Of a stretch of DNA of 5,560 nucleotides, positions 1 to 5,560 are shown in pieces. Every line of letters starts with the position of its first letter. Position 1 is the first letter of the stretch. Position numbers and translations under genes: made by a program. Source of the stretch: CAZSTA01 sp964609495 [NCBI: uncultured bacterium] (GTDB taxonomy: Bacteria > CAZSTA01); NCBI GenBank assembly GCA_964609495.1, contig CAZSTA010000228.1:1-5560 (forward strand), read 5' to 3'. The notes below the pieces were generated by a model. The model did not search any database. It had not been told where the DNA came from and worked only from the letters and a program-made list of their open reading frames with translations.

Positions 1-121
1 GACTATCGAGGGGTTATTCACTGCTATGGCAGCTTTTGGCACTATCAACACCAAACAGGAAGACTACCGATTTTTAAGCTGTATTTGGAGTTAAATGTAA
101 GGATCTGGAAGGTGCTTATTT
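1..121. other. Non-coding or unassigned left edge
   Basis: This lies downstream of the dehydratase gene. I see no recognised gene, no hairpin followed by a T run, and no tRNA shape. On the plus strand one frame is open from the edge to a TAA at 127-129, but it is short, rich in W, H, Y and C, and matches nothing I recognise. On the minus strand a frame is open from about 70 to the edge with TTG/GTG start options but no Shine-Dalgarno. A gene continuing off the edge cannot be excluded. Confidence 0.4.
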
Positions 122-1984
122 TTACATAAAATCTCCCTTGTTTCTATCGATTCGCCGATCGGGTTGGTAGTTGGGAACAACCTCCTTCAATTTCTCAATT
201 ATCTCCTCCACCTTCATAGTATTAGCTAGTTCCTCTAATTCCTCCAATCTATCCTCAAGATCAGAGCTTCGCTTGTTATCATTCGATCTGGCTAAGAAGA
301 TCTTCTGATGAGCTGTGCGAGAGATCTCCTCATCAACAGTGGTCAGCTCCTCCAGAAGTTTCTCTCCTGGTCTGATCCCGGTGAACTCTATCCTAATATC
401 CTTATCAGGAGTATAGCCCGATAGCTTGATCAAGTCTCGTGCTAGATCGAGGATCTTCATCGGTTGCCCCATATCCAAGATGAAGATCTCTCCTCCCTCC
501 CCCATAACACTAGCCTGAAGGACCAACTGAGCCGCCTCAGGGATCGTCATAAAGTAGCGCACCATCTCTGGGTGAGTAACGGTGACTGGACCTCCGCGAG
601 CTATCTGCTTCTTAAAGACGGGGACCACACTACCATGGCTTCCTAAAACATTGCCGAAGCGAACGGTGATGAACTTTGCCTTATCCTTCTCTGCCAGATA
701 TTGGACTATCAACTCAGCAACTCTCTTGGAAGCTCCCATAATACTCGTTGGATTCACCGCTTTATCCGTGGAGATCATCACGAACTTCTCTACCTCATAT
801 TCGATCGAGAACTCCGCCAAGGTCTTAGTCCCGATTATATTATTCTTAACTGCCTCCTCTGGATTTCGCTCCATAAGAGGGACATGCTTATAGGCTGCCG
901 CGTGGAAGACCATAGTGGGGCGATGGATGTCGAAGATCTTCCTCAGCTTGCTCTTATCCTGGATATCTCCCACAATCGGAAGTATCGACAGATCATGGCT
1001 ATAGGGTCTAAGCTCCAGGTCTAGTTGATAGAGATCGTTCTCCCCCTGATCCAATAAAATCAACTGATCAAGCTTAAACCTGACCAGTTGCCGACATAAC
1101 TCCGAGCCGATAGAACCTCCCGCCCCGGTGACCAAGATACGTTGTCCCCTTAAATCAGCCGCGATCCTATCGAGATTTATATCAACTTGCTCGCGGCCCA
1201 GAAGGTCTTCGAAGTGGACTTCTCGAACATTGTTTAAGGTGGCTTTGCCGTTCATCAACTCATAGACGCTAGGGACGATCTTGAAGCCGGCTCCAGTCTC
1301 CTCGCAGATGGTAGCTATCTCTCTGAGCCCTGGCCTGCCTACCATCGAGGGCATAGCCACTATTATTTCATCCACCTTCTTATTTCGAACTACCTGAGGG
1401 ATATCATGTCTAGTGCCTAATACTTTGACTCCGTGAATATACATCCCTTTCTTATCCGGATTATCATCGATGAAGCCCACTGGTTCATATCCTAACTCTC
1501 GATGCTTCCGCATATCCCTCAGGATCCTCTCCCCCGAATCCCCTGCTCCGACGATCAAGGTGCGTTTGGGAAATTTTACTCCTCCCTTTACTCCTCTCTC
1601 CTCTATTATCCTCCACCAGAATCTAACTCCTCCAATGAGGAGAATATTGAGGATCCAATCGATGATCAACACCGATATAGGATATTTAAAACTAGTCAAG
1701 GCTAAAGCTGGAATCGATATTATAACAGAGCTTATAGTTACCGCTTTGGATATAGTGATAAGAGCGCTAACGCTTGCATACTGCCACATCCAGCTATATA
1801 GTCCTAAATAGTGATAGACAAGTATGCGAATTAAAATAATGAGAAAGAACAGCTCCCAAAATTGATATATAGCTGTTCCAGGAATTTTACCTTCGAATCT
1901 AAGCAAAAAAGCCGATATATTGGCGGTGCTAACAAGTAGAATATCGAGAATAACTAAGAACAAACCAGTTCGGCTTTTAAACAT
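122..1984 (-). CDS. Membrane-bound UDP-N-acetylhexosamine 4,6-dehydratase (CapD/WbpM/PglF type)
   Basis: A full-length 620-aa member of the polysaccharide-biosynthesis CapD family; the large members (WbpM, PglF) are of about this size. About four hydrophobic helices lie at ~8-28, 41-60, 80-98 and 103-120, including the family-typical L-L-R-F-E-G. The first Rossmann domain (CoA-binding-like) starts at ~140 with V-G-A-G-D-S-G (145-151). The catalytic extended-SDR domain starts at ~280 with T-G-A-G-G-S-I-G (286-293), which binds NAD(P). It carries H-A-A-A-Y-K-H-V-P-L-M-E (361-372), S-T-D-K-A-V-N-P (405-412) and M-G-A-S-K (416-420). The usual SDR tyrosine is replaced by Met416, the Ser-Met-Lys arrangement of large dehydratases of this kind. 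R-P-G-E-K-L lies at 538-543. Family members convert UDP-GlcNAc (or a related sugar) to a 4-keto-6-deoxy sugar, the first step toward deoxy-amino sugars such as QuiNAc, FucNAc or bacillosamine for surface polysaccharide or protein glycosylation. The exact sugar cannot be told from sequence. GAGG precedes the ATG by 7 nt, and a strong promoter lies upstream. Confidence 0.96.
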   Translation of the reverse strand: MFKSRTGLFLVILDILLVSTANISAFLLRFEGKIPGTAIYQFWELFFLIILIRILVYHYLGLYSWMWQYASVSALITISKAVTISSVIISIPALALTSFKYPISVLIIDWILNILLIGGVRFWWRIIEERGVKGGVKFPKRTLIVGAGDSGERILRDMRKHRELGYEPVGFIDDNPDKKGMYIHGVKVLGTRHDIPQVVRNKKVDEIIVAMPSMVGRPGLREIATICEETGAGFKIVPSVYELMNGKATLNNVREVHFEDLLGREQVDINLDRIAADLRGQRILVTGAGGSIGSELCRQLVRFKLDQLILLDQGENDLYQLDLELRPYSHDLSILPIVGDIQDKSKLRKIFDIHRPTMVFHAAAYKHVPLMERNPEEAVKNNIIGTKTLAEFSIEYEVEKFVMISTDKAVNPTSIMGASKRVAELIVQYLAEKDKAKFITVRFGNVLGSHGSVVPVFKKQIARGGPVTVTHPEMVRYFMTIPEAAQLVLQASVMGEGGEIFILDMGQPMKILDLARDLIKLSGYTPDKDIRIEFTGIRPGEKLLEELTTVDEEISRTAHQKIFLARSNDNKRSSDLEDRLEELEELANTMKVEEIIEKLKEVVPNYQPDRRIDRNKGDFM

Positions 1985-1991
1985 AATCTCG

Positions 1992-1995
1992 CCTC
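1992..1995 (-). promoter_or_regulatory. Ribosome binding site of the dehydratase gene
   Basis: GAGG on the minus strand, 7 nt before the ATG at 1984, within GAGGCGAG. It supports this start codon, which also begins directly before the first membrane helix. The adjacent gene at 4476 has no comparable site. Confidence 0.65.
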
Positions 1996-2057
1996 ATAGT
2001 TAATATCTTAAAAGCACCTATTATAGCCTTTATCGTCCTCTCCTAAAGTGTAATTCA

Positions 2058-2086
2058 AGTATATCACAGAAATCAGGATATGTCAA
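2058..2086 (-). promoter_or_regulatory. Near-consensus sigma-70-type promoter for the dehydratase gene
   Basis: Read on the minus strand, TTGACA (2086-2081, a perfect -35) is followed by exactly 17 nt and TATACT (2063-2058, one mismatch from TATAAT). Transcription would start near 2051, giving a 5' leader of about 66 nt before the ATG at 1984. The -35 box overlaps the TGA stop of the upstream gene (2085-2083). The expected direction and placement fit a promoter for the CapD-type gene. The match is by eye and transcription has not been shown. Confidence 0.75.
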
Positions 2087-4476
2087 GAGTATCTCTTTTG
2101 ATAGGCGTAGATTGTAACTATTCCTAAGAGTATAAATATAACGATATTTAGGATTAATTTAAGCACATAGATAGGAACTCTCAACTTTATTTCTCTCTCC
2201 ATCATAGCTTGAGAGGGGAATAAATATTTAGTAGGGATTACATAATCTCTTCTATCATTTGGGGGATGCCAAGATATAGCTAAACGGCTTGTTCCCATTG
2301 AATTGGAATATTTAATATATGCTTTATAAAATTTCTTTTTTAACTTGACTATACTCAAGAGAGGTTTTACCTTACCTGTTCCAGTTTCCCTACTCTCGCC
2401 TTCTATGGTTTCAAATATTGGTTGATCATCCAGATAGAAATTAACCCCCCCTTTAGGATCAGCTTTAAATATATATTCGCCGTCCTCGGGAACCAGAAGA
2501 TATCCCCTCCACTCCGCGCTGAAAGGGAAATGTCTCAAAGGTTTCACTATATTCGGTTGTTCGGATAACTTATCCCTGGTATCCCAGTCCTCTTCTCGAG
2601 CATAGATCTGAAAGCTCTCGACCTTCGAGAAATCCTTTATATCGGTGAAAGAAGATAAGGGGATTAAAGCTTGGGCTTCACCTATCTGGGAGGAGATATC
2701 CATAGATATTAGGGGGGTGATAACTATAGAAAATGGATCTCTCTCGATCTCGCGCAAAGATTTCATATCAAAGGGATTATAAACCTCAATGATATCCTGA
2801 ACATCCCCCCAATCATCCTCCCTAGCATATATCCTGAGGTACTCGATATCTTCCCAATCCCTTATCCCAGAGAAATCCTTTAGCGGAACTGATACGTATA
2901 TCCTCTCCTCGGGGGATATCTCCTCCTTCCAGTCATTCTCTCTAGCGTATATCTGGATATACTTTAATCGACTCAGATCGAGGTTAAAATCCTTCAGAGA
3001 GATCAAAACTTCTATCTCCCCAACTTCACGTCGAGGATCTGGCTTCGCATAGTTATAGATTAGGGCGGTGTGTTCGCCCTTATCATCAGCAAGGGCGATG
3101 CGAGGCGATAATCTGAAGAGGGAGGAAAACTTCAGGGTGAGTTTGAGATATTTATATTCGGGGGCCTCTAAGGAGGAAGGAAGCGGAGATTCCACGAAAT
3201 CTCTTTGTAGCACATTCCACTTATCGGGTTGAACTCCATCGTTATAAAACATCCACTTGAGGGAGTGTTTGCCATCCTTTGTCCATTCCTTGCTTACAGT
3301 AACCTCTGAGGATTCATTCCAGCTCCAACTTTCGGGGATAGAATCCCCTTCAAAATCATCTAAGACTAGCTTAGATATACCATCCTCCTTTACTAACTCG
3401 ATAGCGTCAACATAGATCGGGGTGCCAGCTTTCGCCTCGAAGAAGAGAGTGGCTTTGCCCTCTGGTGAGATATAAGGATCTTGCATACCGATAAGGGTTT
3501 CATTAATACTCAGGGGTTGAGCTTTCCCCTCCTCCATATCCCCCAGTTCATCTGACCCTCTGCCTAATTCGATCCGCAAGGGACTTCTGAATTCCGAGTC
3601 CTTCCTCATCTCAAATCTCAGATAATCGTAATCGGTTAAATCCAAACCTAGATCGTGCTTCTCAACGGAGTTCCATTCGTTAGGAGGATAGCCATCGTTA
3701 TAGAATATCCAGCGCAGGGAATGTCTGCCATCTCCAGGCCAGATCTCGGCGATAGAAAGCTCTCCTAAGCCCTCTCTATATTTCCAATCAGGAGATAACT
3801 CCCCCTCGAAATCATCCACTATAAGTGGTGGCTTTTCTGGATTCTGACTTATAAAACGGATATTATCAAAAAAAATTGGGAGCCCGATCTTCCTGCCTAA
3901 ATTCACATAACTGGCTTCCTTATTATTTGTAACTAGCTGGACTCGAAAGGGCTTTTCCCATCGATCGTCTGCCTTTAGCCTGAAGGTCAGATACCCTCCC
4001 TCCGACATATCCATATTTAAATTATCCTTAGCGATTAGGTTTATCTCATTCGGGATCTTCCCATCATCATAGAAGACCCAATGCAAGGAGGATTTCCCCT
4101 TACCAGCCCAACTCTCGTCGATCCTCAATTTGCTCAACTGCTTTTTCCATCGCCACTGCTTTGATAATTCACCACCCTCGAAATCATCTATCACTATCGG
4201 ATTAAGCGATAATTCAGCATCCCTCCTAAGATATTCTATATCATCTATAAATATAGAGGTATCTATGGTAGAAAACCAACGAAAATCGATCTTCGGATCT
4301 ACTCTGGTAAGCTGTGGCTCTCCCTCCCAGGAAGCATTGGGATAATAACTTCCCCTCAAGCCGTTGACCTTAGTAACGTTCAAGATAAGGAAGATGGCAA
4401 AGGCGATCAACACTATTGTGACTAATAGGGATATCGGTCTATTTTTGAAGTAATCGATCAAACGTGTATTCCGCAT
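2083..4476 (-). CDS. Large membrane-anchored extracytoplasmic protein with a split PA14 domain and DDFEG jelly-roll repeats
   Basis: A 797-aa protein. A basic N-terminus precedes a hydrophobic segment at ~15-34 (signal anchor), and a second transmembrane segment lies at ~769-792 followed by a short basic tail (Q-K-R-Y-S). The likely topology is both ends inside and ~730 residues outside the cytoplasmic membrane. Residues 39-67 look like the opening of a PA14 domain (G-L-R-G-S-Y-Y ... L-T-R-V-D-P-K-I-D-F-R-W). Residues 650-753 look like the remainder (F-S-A-E-W-R-G-Y-L-L-V-P-E-D-G-E-Y, then F-Y-L-D-D-Q-P, S-W-H-P-P, I-P-x-K-Y-L-F). Between them are three DDFEG modules (~94-209, 218-362, 370-516) and three 'IYAREnDW' units. 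PA14 and DDFEG-type jelly rolls are often carbohydrate-binding, which suggests glycan or cell-wall binding, but no enzyme motif is visible. The ATG is chosen because it sits directly before the signal anchor; no good Shine-Dalgarno precedes it, so translation may be coupled to the upstream gene. The product's exact function is unrecognised. Confidence 0.88.
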   Translation of the reverse strand: MRNTRLIDYFKNRPISLLVTIVLIAFAIFLILNVTKVNGLRGSYYPNASWEGEPQLTRVDPKIDFRWFSTIDTSIFIDDIEYLRRDAELSLNPIVIDDFEGGELSKQWRWKKQLSKLRIDESWAGKGKSSLHWVFYDDGKIPNEINLIAKDNLNMDMSEGGYLTFRLKADDRWEKPFRVQLVTNNKEASYVNLGRKIGLPIFFDNIRFISQNPEKPPLIVDDFEGELSPDWKYREGLGELSIAEIWPGDGRHSLRWIFYNDGYPPNEWNSVEKHDLGLDLTDYDYLRFEMRKDSEFRSPLRIELGRGSDELGDMEEGKAQPLSINETLIGMQDPYISPEGKATLFFEAKAGTPIYVDAIELVKEDGISKLVLDDFEGDSIPESWSWNESSEVTVSKEWTKDGKHSLKWMFYNDGVQPDKWNVLQRDFVESPLPSSLEAPEYKYLKLTLKFSSLFRLSPRIALADDKGEHTALIYNYAKPDPRREVGEIEVLISLKDFNLDLSRLKYIQIYARENDWKEEISPEERIYVSVPLKDFSGIRDWEDIEYLRIYAREDDWGDVQDIIEVYNPFDMKSLREIERDPFSIVITPLISMDISSQIGEAQALIPLSSFTDIKDFSKVESFQIYAREEDWDTRDKLSEQPNIVKPLRHFPFSAEWRGYLLVPEDGEYIFKADPKGGVNFYLDDQPIFETIEGESRETGTGKVKPLLSIVKLKKKFYKAYIKYSNSMGTSRLAISWHPPNDRRDYVIPTKYLFPSQAMMEREIKLRVPIYVLKLILNIVIFILLGIVTIYAYQKRYS
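2215..2529 (-). other. PA14 domain, C-terminal portion (residues 650-754)
   Basis: Reads F-P-F-S-A-E-W-R-G-Y-L-L-V-P-E-D-G-E-Y-I-F, then G-G-V-N-F-Y-L-D-D-Q-P-I-F, then a strand K-A-Y-I-K-Y, then S-R-L-A-I-S-W-H-P-P and I-P-T-K-Y-L-F. These are the later PA14 strands in the expected order (sugar or peptide-ligand-type beta barrel). The opening strands (G-L-x-G-x-Y-Y) are missing just upstream and are found ~580 residues earlier, at 4276-4362. Confidence 0.8.
2584..3015 (-). repeat. Three 'IYAREnDW' strand-pair repeats
   Basis: Short protein repeats at 2929-3015 (residues 488-516), 2809-2901 (526-556) and 2584-2673 (602-631). Each has the pattern [VL]-x-[IV]-[SP]-L-[KS]-[DS]-F, then an I/L-x-x-[FYIL] core, then I-Y-A-R-E-[NDE]-D-W. 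This is the usual form of the late strand pair of jelly-roll domains (I-P-L-x-D-F ... I-x-I-Y), but the A-R-E-x-D-W ending is unusually conserved between copies. The first copy belongs to DDFEG unit 3; the second stands alone without a DDFEG part; the third is preceded only by a strand at ~582-593. They look like partial duplications. Confidence 0.7.
2929..4197 (-). repeat. Three tandem DDFEG jelly-roll-type protein repeats
   Basis: Coding repeats inside the 797-aa protein: unit 1 at 3850-4197 (residues 94-209), unit 2 at 3391-3825 (218-362), unit 3 at 2929-3369 (370-516). Each begins [IV]-[VL]-D-D-F-E-G, then a tryptophan-rich stretch, then G-K/R-x-S-L-x-W-x-F-Y-[DN]-D-G with a following P-[ND]-[EK] motif, and an L-x-x-D-L or equivalent before a strand of the Y-L-x-F/L type. 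Units 1 and 2 end in a last strand I-[FY]-[FV]-D-x-I-x-[FL]-[IV]; unit 3 lacks that strand and runs straight into the IYAREnDW units. Related DNA words are also visible, for example around the W-x-F-Y-x-D-G codons of each unit. The pattern resembles CBM-like jelly rolls, but the family name is not certain. Confidence 0.75.
4276..4362 (-). other. PA14 domain, N-terminal fragment (residues 39-67 of the 797-aa protein)
   Basis: The segment directly after the signal anchor reads G-L-R-G-S-Y-Y-P-N-A-S-W-E-G, then L-T-R-V-D-P-K-I-D-F-R-W. This matches the usual opening of PA14 domains (G-L-x-G-x-Y-Y, x-R-x-D-P-x-I-D-F-x-W). In typical family members F-S-V-R-W-x-G-Y-L follows after a short loop; here that continuation is absent and the chain goes instead to a jelly-roll tail and the DDFEG modules. 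The continuation is at 2215-2529. Confidence 0.75.
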
Positions 4477-4494
4477 ATCTATTGCATTTCGATC

Positions 4495-5560
4495 TTATGA
4501 GTTTGTCTTCTCCTTCCTGACTTGAATAAGGATATCTCTTATCTCATCCAAGAGGGGTTTTAGCTCCTTCACTTCTGCCAGAGTAAGCTCATCTTCTAGC
4601 TTCATAACCTCGTTAAATGTATCTATAGCCCTTTGAGTATAGACTGGCCCTCTTTGGGCTACAGTCCCCAGATACCAATCGATCATTCCTCCCCCGTAAA
4701 GAACCCTTATCTTCTGAGTTAGGTTAAGTGGACTGTTCAACGCCCCGTCATAGGCTGCCATAGCCTCTTCGAAAAGACGTTCCTCTCGCAATAGATCTCC
4801 CTTTTCTATAACTCCGGCCGCCATAACCTCGCGATATAGCTTCTCCAGCTTCTCCGCCCTTTCAACAGGAATATCGCGTAATATCTGGAGCGCACCTTCC
4901 AACTCGTCGAGATCGTTATTTAGCAGCCCTAAAGCGAATTTACTCCTAGCCCAATAGATACGCTTATTGGGGAAATCTACGGGAACACTTCTTCTTTCCT
5001 CCTTCAATTTCTCCAAAAGCTCGATCCCTTTGGCGAATAGGGTCTCCGCTTGAGAGAAGTTGAACTCTTTGAAATAAGAGACCGCGTCATCTATGGCCTT
5101 CGCCGCTTCTGCTCTATCCCGTTTGACATCAGCGGACTCGAAGTATTCTATCGCCAGCGAAACTCTACCTATAAGTCCTTCCTTCTCGGCTTTTAGCTCG
5201 ATCTTATTATCCCCCTCCTTCAATTCGACCTCAAAGGCGAACTTCCCCTCATCCAGATGGATAGTTTCAGAACGATCGTCTATCTTAACATCTAAGGAGG
5301 AGATCTCGACGGGAGCAACTACTCCTTTTATCAACTGAATCTGAGTATCGGCGGTGAAAGTGCGGTCCGTAGGAAGCTCAAGCTGAATTTGAGGGGCTGT
5401 TATATCTACCACCCTGATCATAGCTATATTGCGTCCTAATTCCCTTCCCTCAGAATCTTTGAAGATAGCGATTATATTACCATCTCCCGCCTCCTTAGGG
5501 GTAAAGACCCCCGCATCTGATATCTCACCTAATTCTTCGGGATACACTTCCCAGCTAAGT
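4495..5560 (-). CDS. Partial protein with bacterial Ig-like domains and a TPR-like helical C-terminus
   Basis: The 5' end is missing. A GTG at 5547 could be read as a start, but the frame stays open to the window edge (codons L-S-W-E before it), and the residues on both sides form one continuous Ig-like domain, so the true start is outside. Using V at 5547 as residue 1, three parts are visible. Residues up to ~48 are the end of a Big-type bacterial Ig domain (W-E-V-x-P then G-V-F-T-P-K and G-x-G-x-I-x-A). Residues ~50-137 are a second beta-rich Ig-like domain ending in a 'GKFAFEVELKEGDNKIELKA' pattern, as in glucodextranase-B-like/filamin-like domains. Residues ~140-347 are nearly all amphipathic helix with TPR-like spacing (for example A-x-x-x-Y-F-K-E-F-N-F-S-Q-A-E near 155-168, E-R-L-F-E-E-A-M-A-A-Y near 256-266). 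No catalytic motif is seen. Ig domains suggest export, but the signal peptide would lie outside the window. It is probably co-transcribed with the next gene, 18 nt downstream. The precise role is unknown; a protein-protein scaffold is my inference. Confidence 0.85.
   Translation of the reverse strand, partial: LSWEVYPEELGEISDAGVFTPKEAGDGNIIAIFKDSEGRELGRNIAMIRVVDITAPQIQLELPTDRTFTADTQIQLIKGVVAPVEISSLDVKIDDRSETIHLDEGKFAFEVELKEGDNKIELKAEKEGLIGRVSLAIEYFESADVKRDRAEAAKAIDDAVSYFKEFNFSQAETLFAKGIELLEKLKEERRSVPVDFPNKRIYWARSKFALGLLNNDLDELEGALQILRDIPVERAEKLEKLYREVMAAGVIEKGDLLREERLFEEAMAAYDGALNSPLNLTQKIRVLYGGGMIDWYLGTVAQRGPVYTQRAIDTFNEVMKLEDELTLAEVKELKPLLDEIRDILIQVRKEKTNS

Noticed and set aside
1-129. Plus-strand frame open from the edge to 129 as the end of a transposase or other convergent gene
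   Set aside because: The residue composition is not protein-like and I could match no family motif; too short to support a call.
464-1024. Plus-strand open frames at 464-646, 582-893 and 701-1024
   Set aside because: They lie antisense within the well-supported dehydratase gene, and their translations show no recognisable domain.
1470-1811. Plus-strand open frames at 1470-1811 and 1502-1705
   Set aside because: Antisense to the membrane and first Rossmann region of the dehydratase; low-complexity translation and no ribosome site noted.
2061-2081. ATATC/GATAT inverted repeat within the promoter spacer as an operator
   Set aside because: Only 5 bp per arm in an AT-rich region; it does not extend and could easily be chance.
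2085-2097. AAGAG-ATA-CTCTT hairpin at the end of the 797-aa gene as a terminator
   Set aside because: The stem is only 5 bp, lies over the last codons, and no T run follows it.
4130-4345. Plus-strand open frame opposite the first DDFEG unit
   Set aside because: Shadow of the 797-aa gene with no protein-like features.
5093-5338. Plus-strand serine-rich open frame
   Set aside because: Antisense to the Ig/helical gene; the serine richness comes from reading the opposite strand of Glu/Lys-rich coding sequence.
5545-5547. GTG as the start codon of the rightmost gene
   Set aside because: The frame continues upstream to the window edge, and the preceding residues (L-S-W-E) belong to the same Ig-like domain, so the gene is truncated by the window.

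Overview
The window is bacterial and almost fully coding on the minus strand. It holds three genes in the order (transcribed right to left) partial Ig/helical-repeat gene, large membrane-anchored repeat protein, then a membrane nucleotide-sugar dehydratase. Base composition looks like the mid-40s % GC by eye, and ATA (Ile) and AGG (Arg) codons are common. I cannot place the organism by name. The architecture (bacterial Ig domain, TPR-like helices, PA14, DDFEG-type jelly-roll repeats, WbpM/PglF-type dehydratase) is the sort seen in poorly cultured, envelope-rich bacterial lineages, but that is only an impression.

Right part (4495-5560): the C-terminal 354 codons of a gene whose start lies beyond the window edge. 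It encodes the end of one bacterial Ig-like domain, a second Ig-like domain, and a ~200-residue alpha-helical region resembling TPRs. Only 18 nt downstream, and in the same frame, begins the 797-aa gene at 2083-4476. That protein has a signal anchor at the N-terminus, one transmembrane helix at the C-terminus, and a ~730-residue extracytoplasmic part. The notable feature is a PA14 domain that appears to be cut in two: its first strands follow the signal anchor (residues 39-67) and the rest sits at residues 650-753. Between them lie ~580 residues of tandem beta-rich modules (three DDFEG units and three 'IYAREnDW' units). These two genes probably form an operon.

Left part (122-1984): a full-length 620-aa CapD/WbpM/PglF-type UDP-N-acetylhexosamine 4,6-dehydratase, with four predicted membrane helices and two Rossmann domains. 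It is preceded by a near-consensus sigma-70-type promoter (TTGACA, 17 nt, TATACT) whose -35 box overlaps the stop codon of the upstream gene. It may therefore have its own strong promoter as well as possible readthrough from the upstream operon, since no terminator is visible in between.

Together the genes suggest a cell-envelope locus: a likely surface or periplasmic protein pair with carbohydrate-binding-like modules, beside an enzyme that makes deoxy-amino-sugar precursors for surface polysaccharide or glycoprotein. The functional link is inference from proximity. Positions 1-121 hold no gene I can support. I saw no RNA genes, CRISPR arrays or convincing mobile elements.
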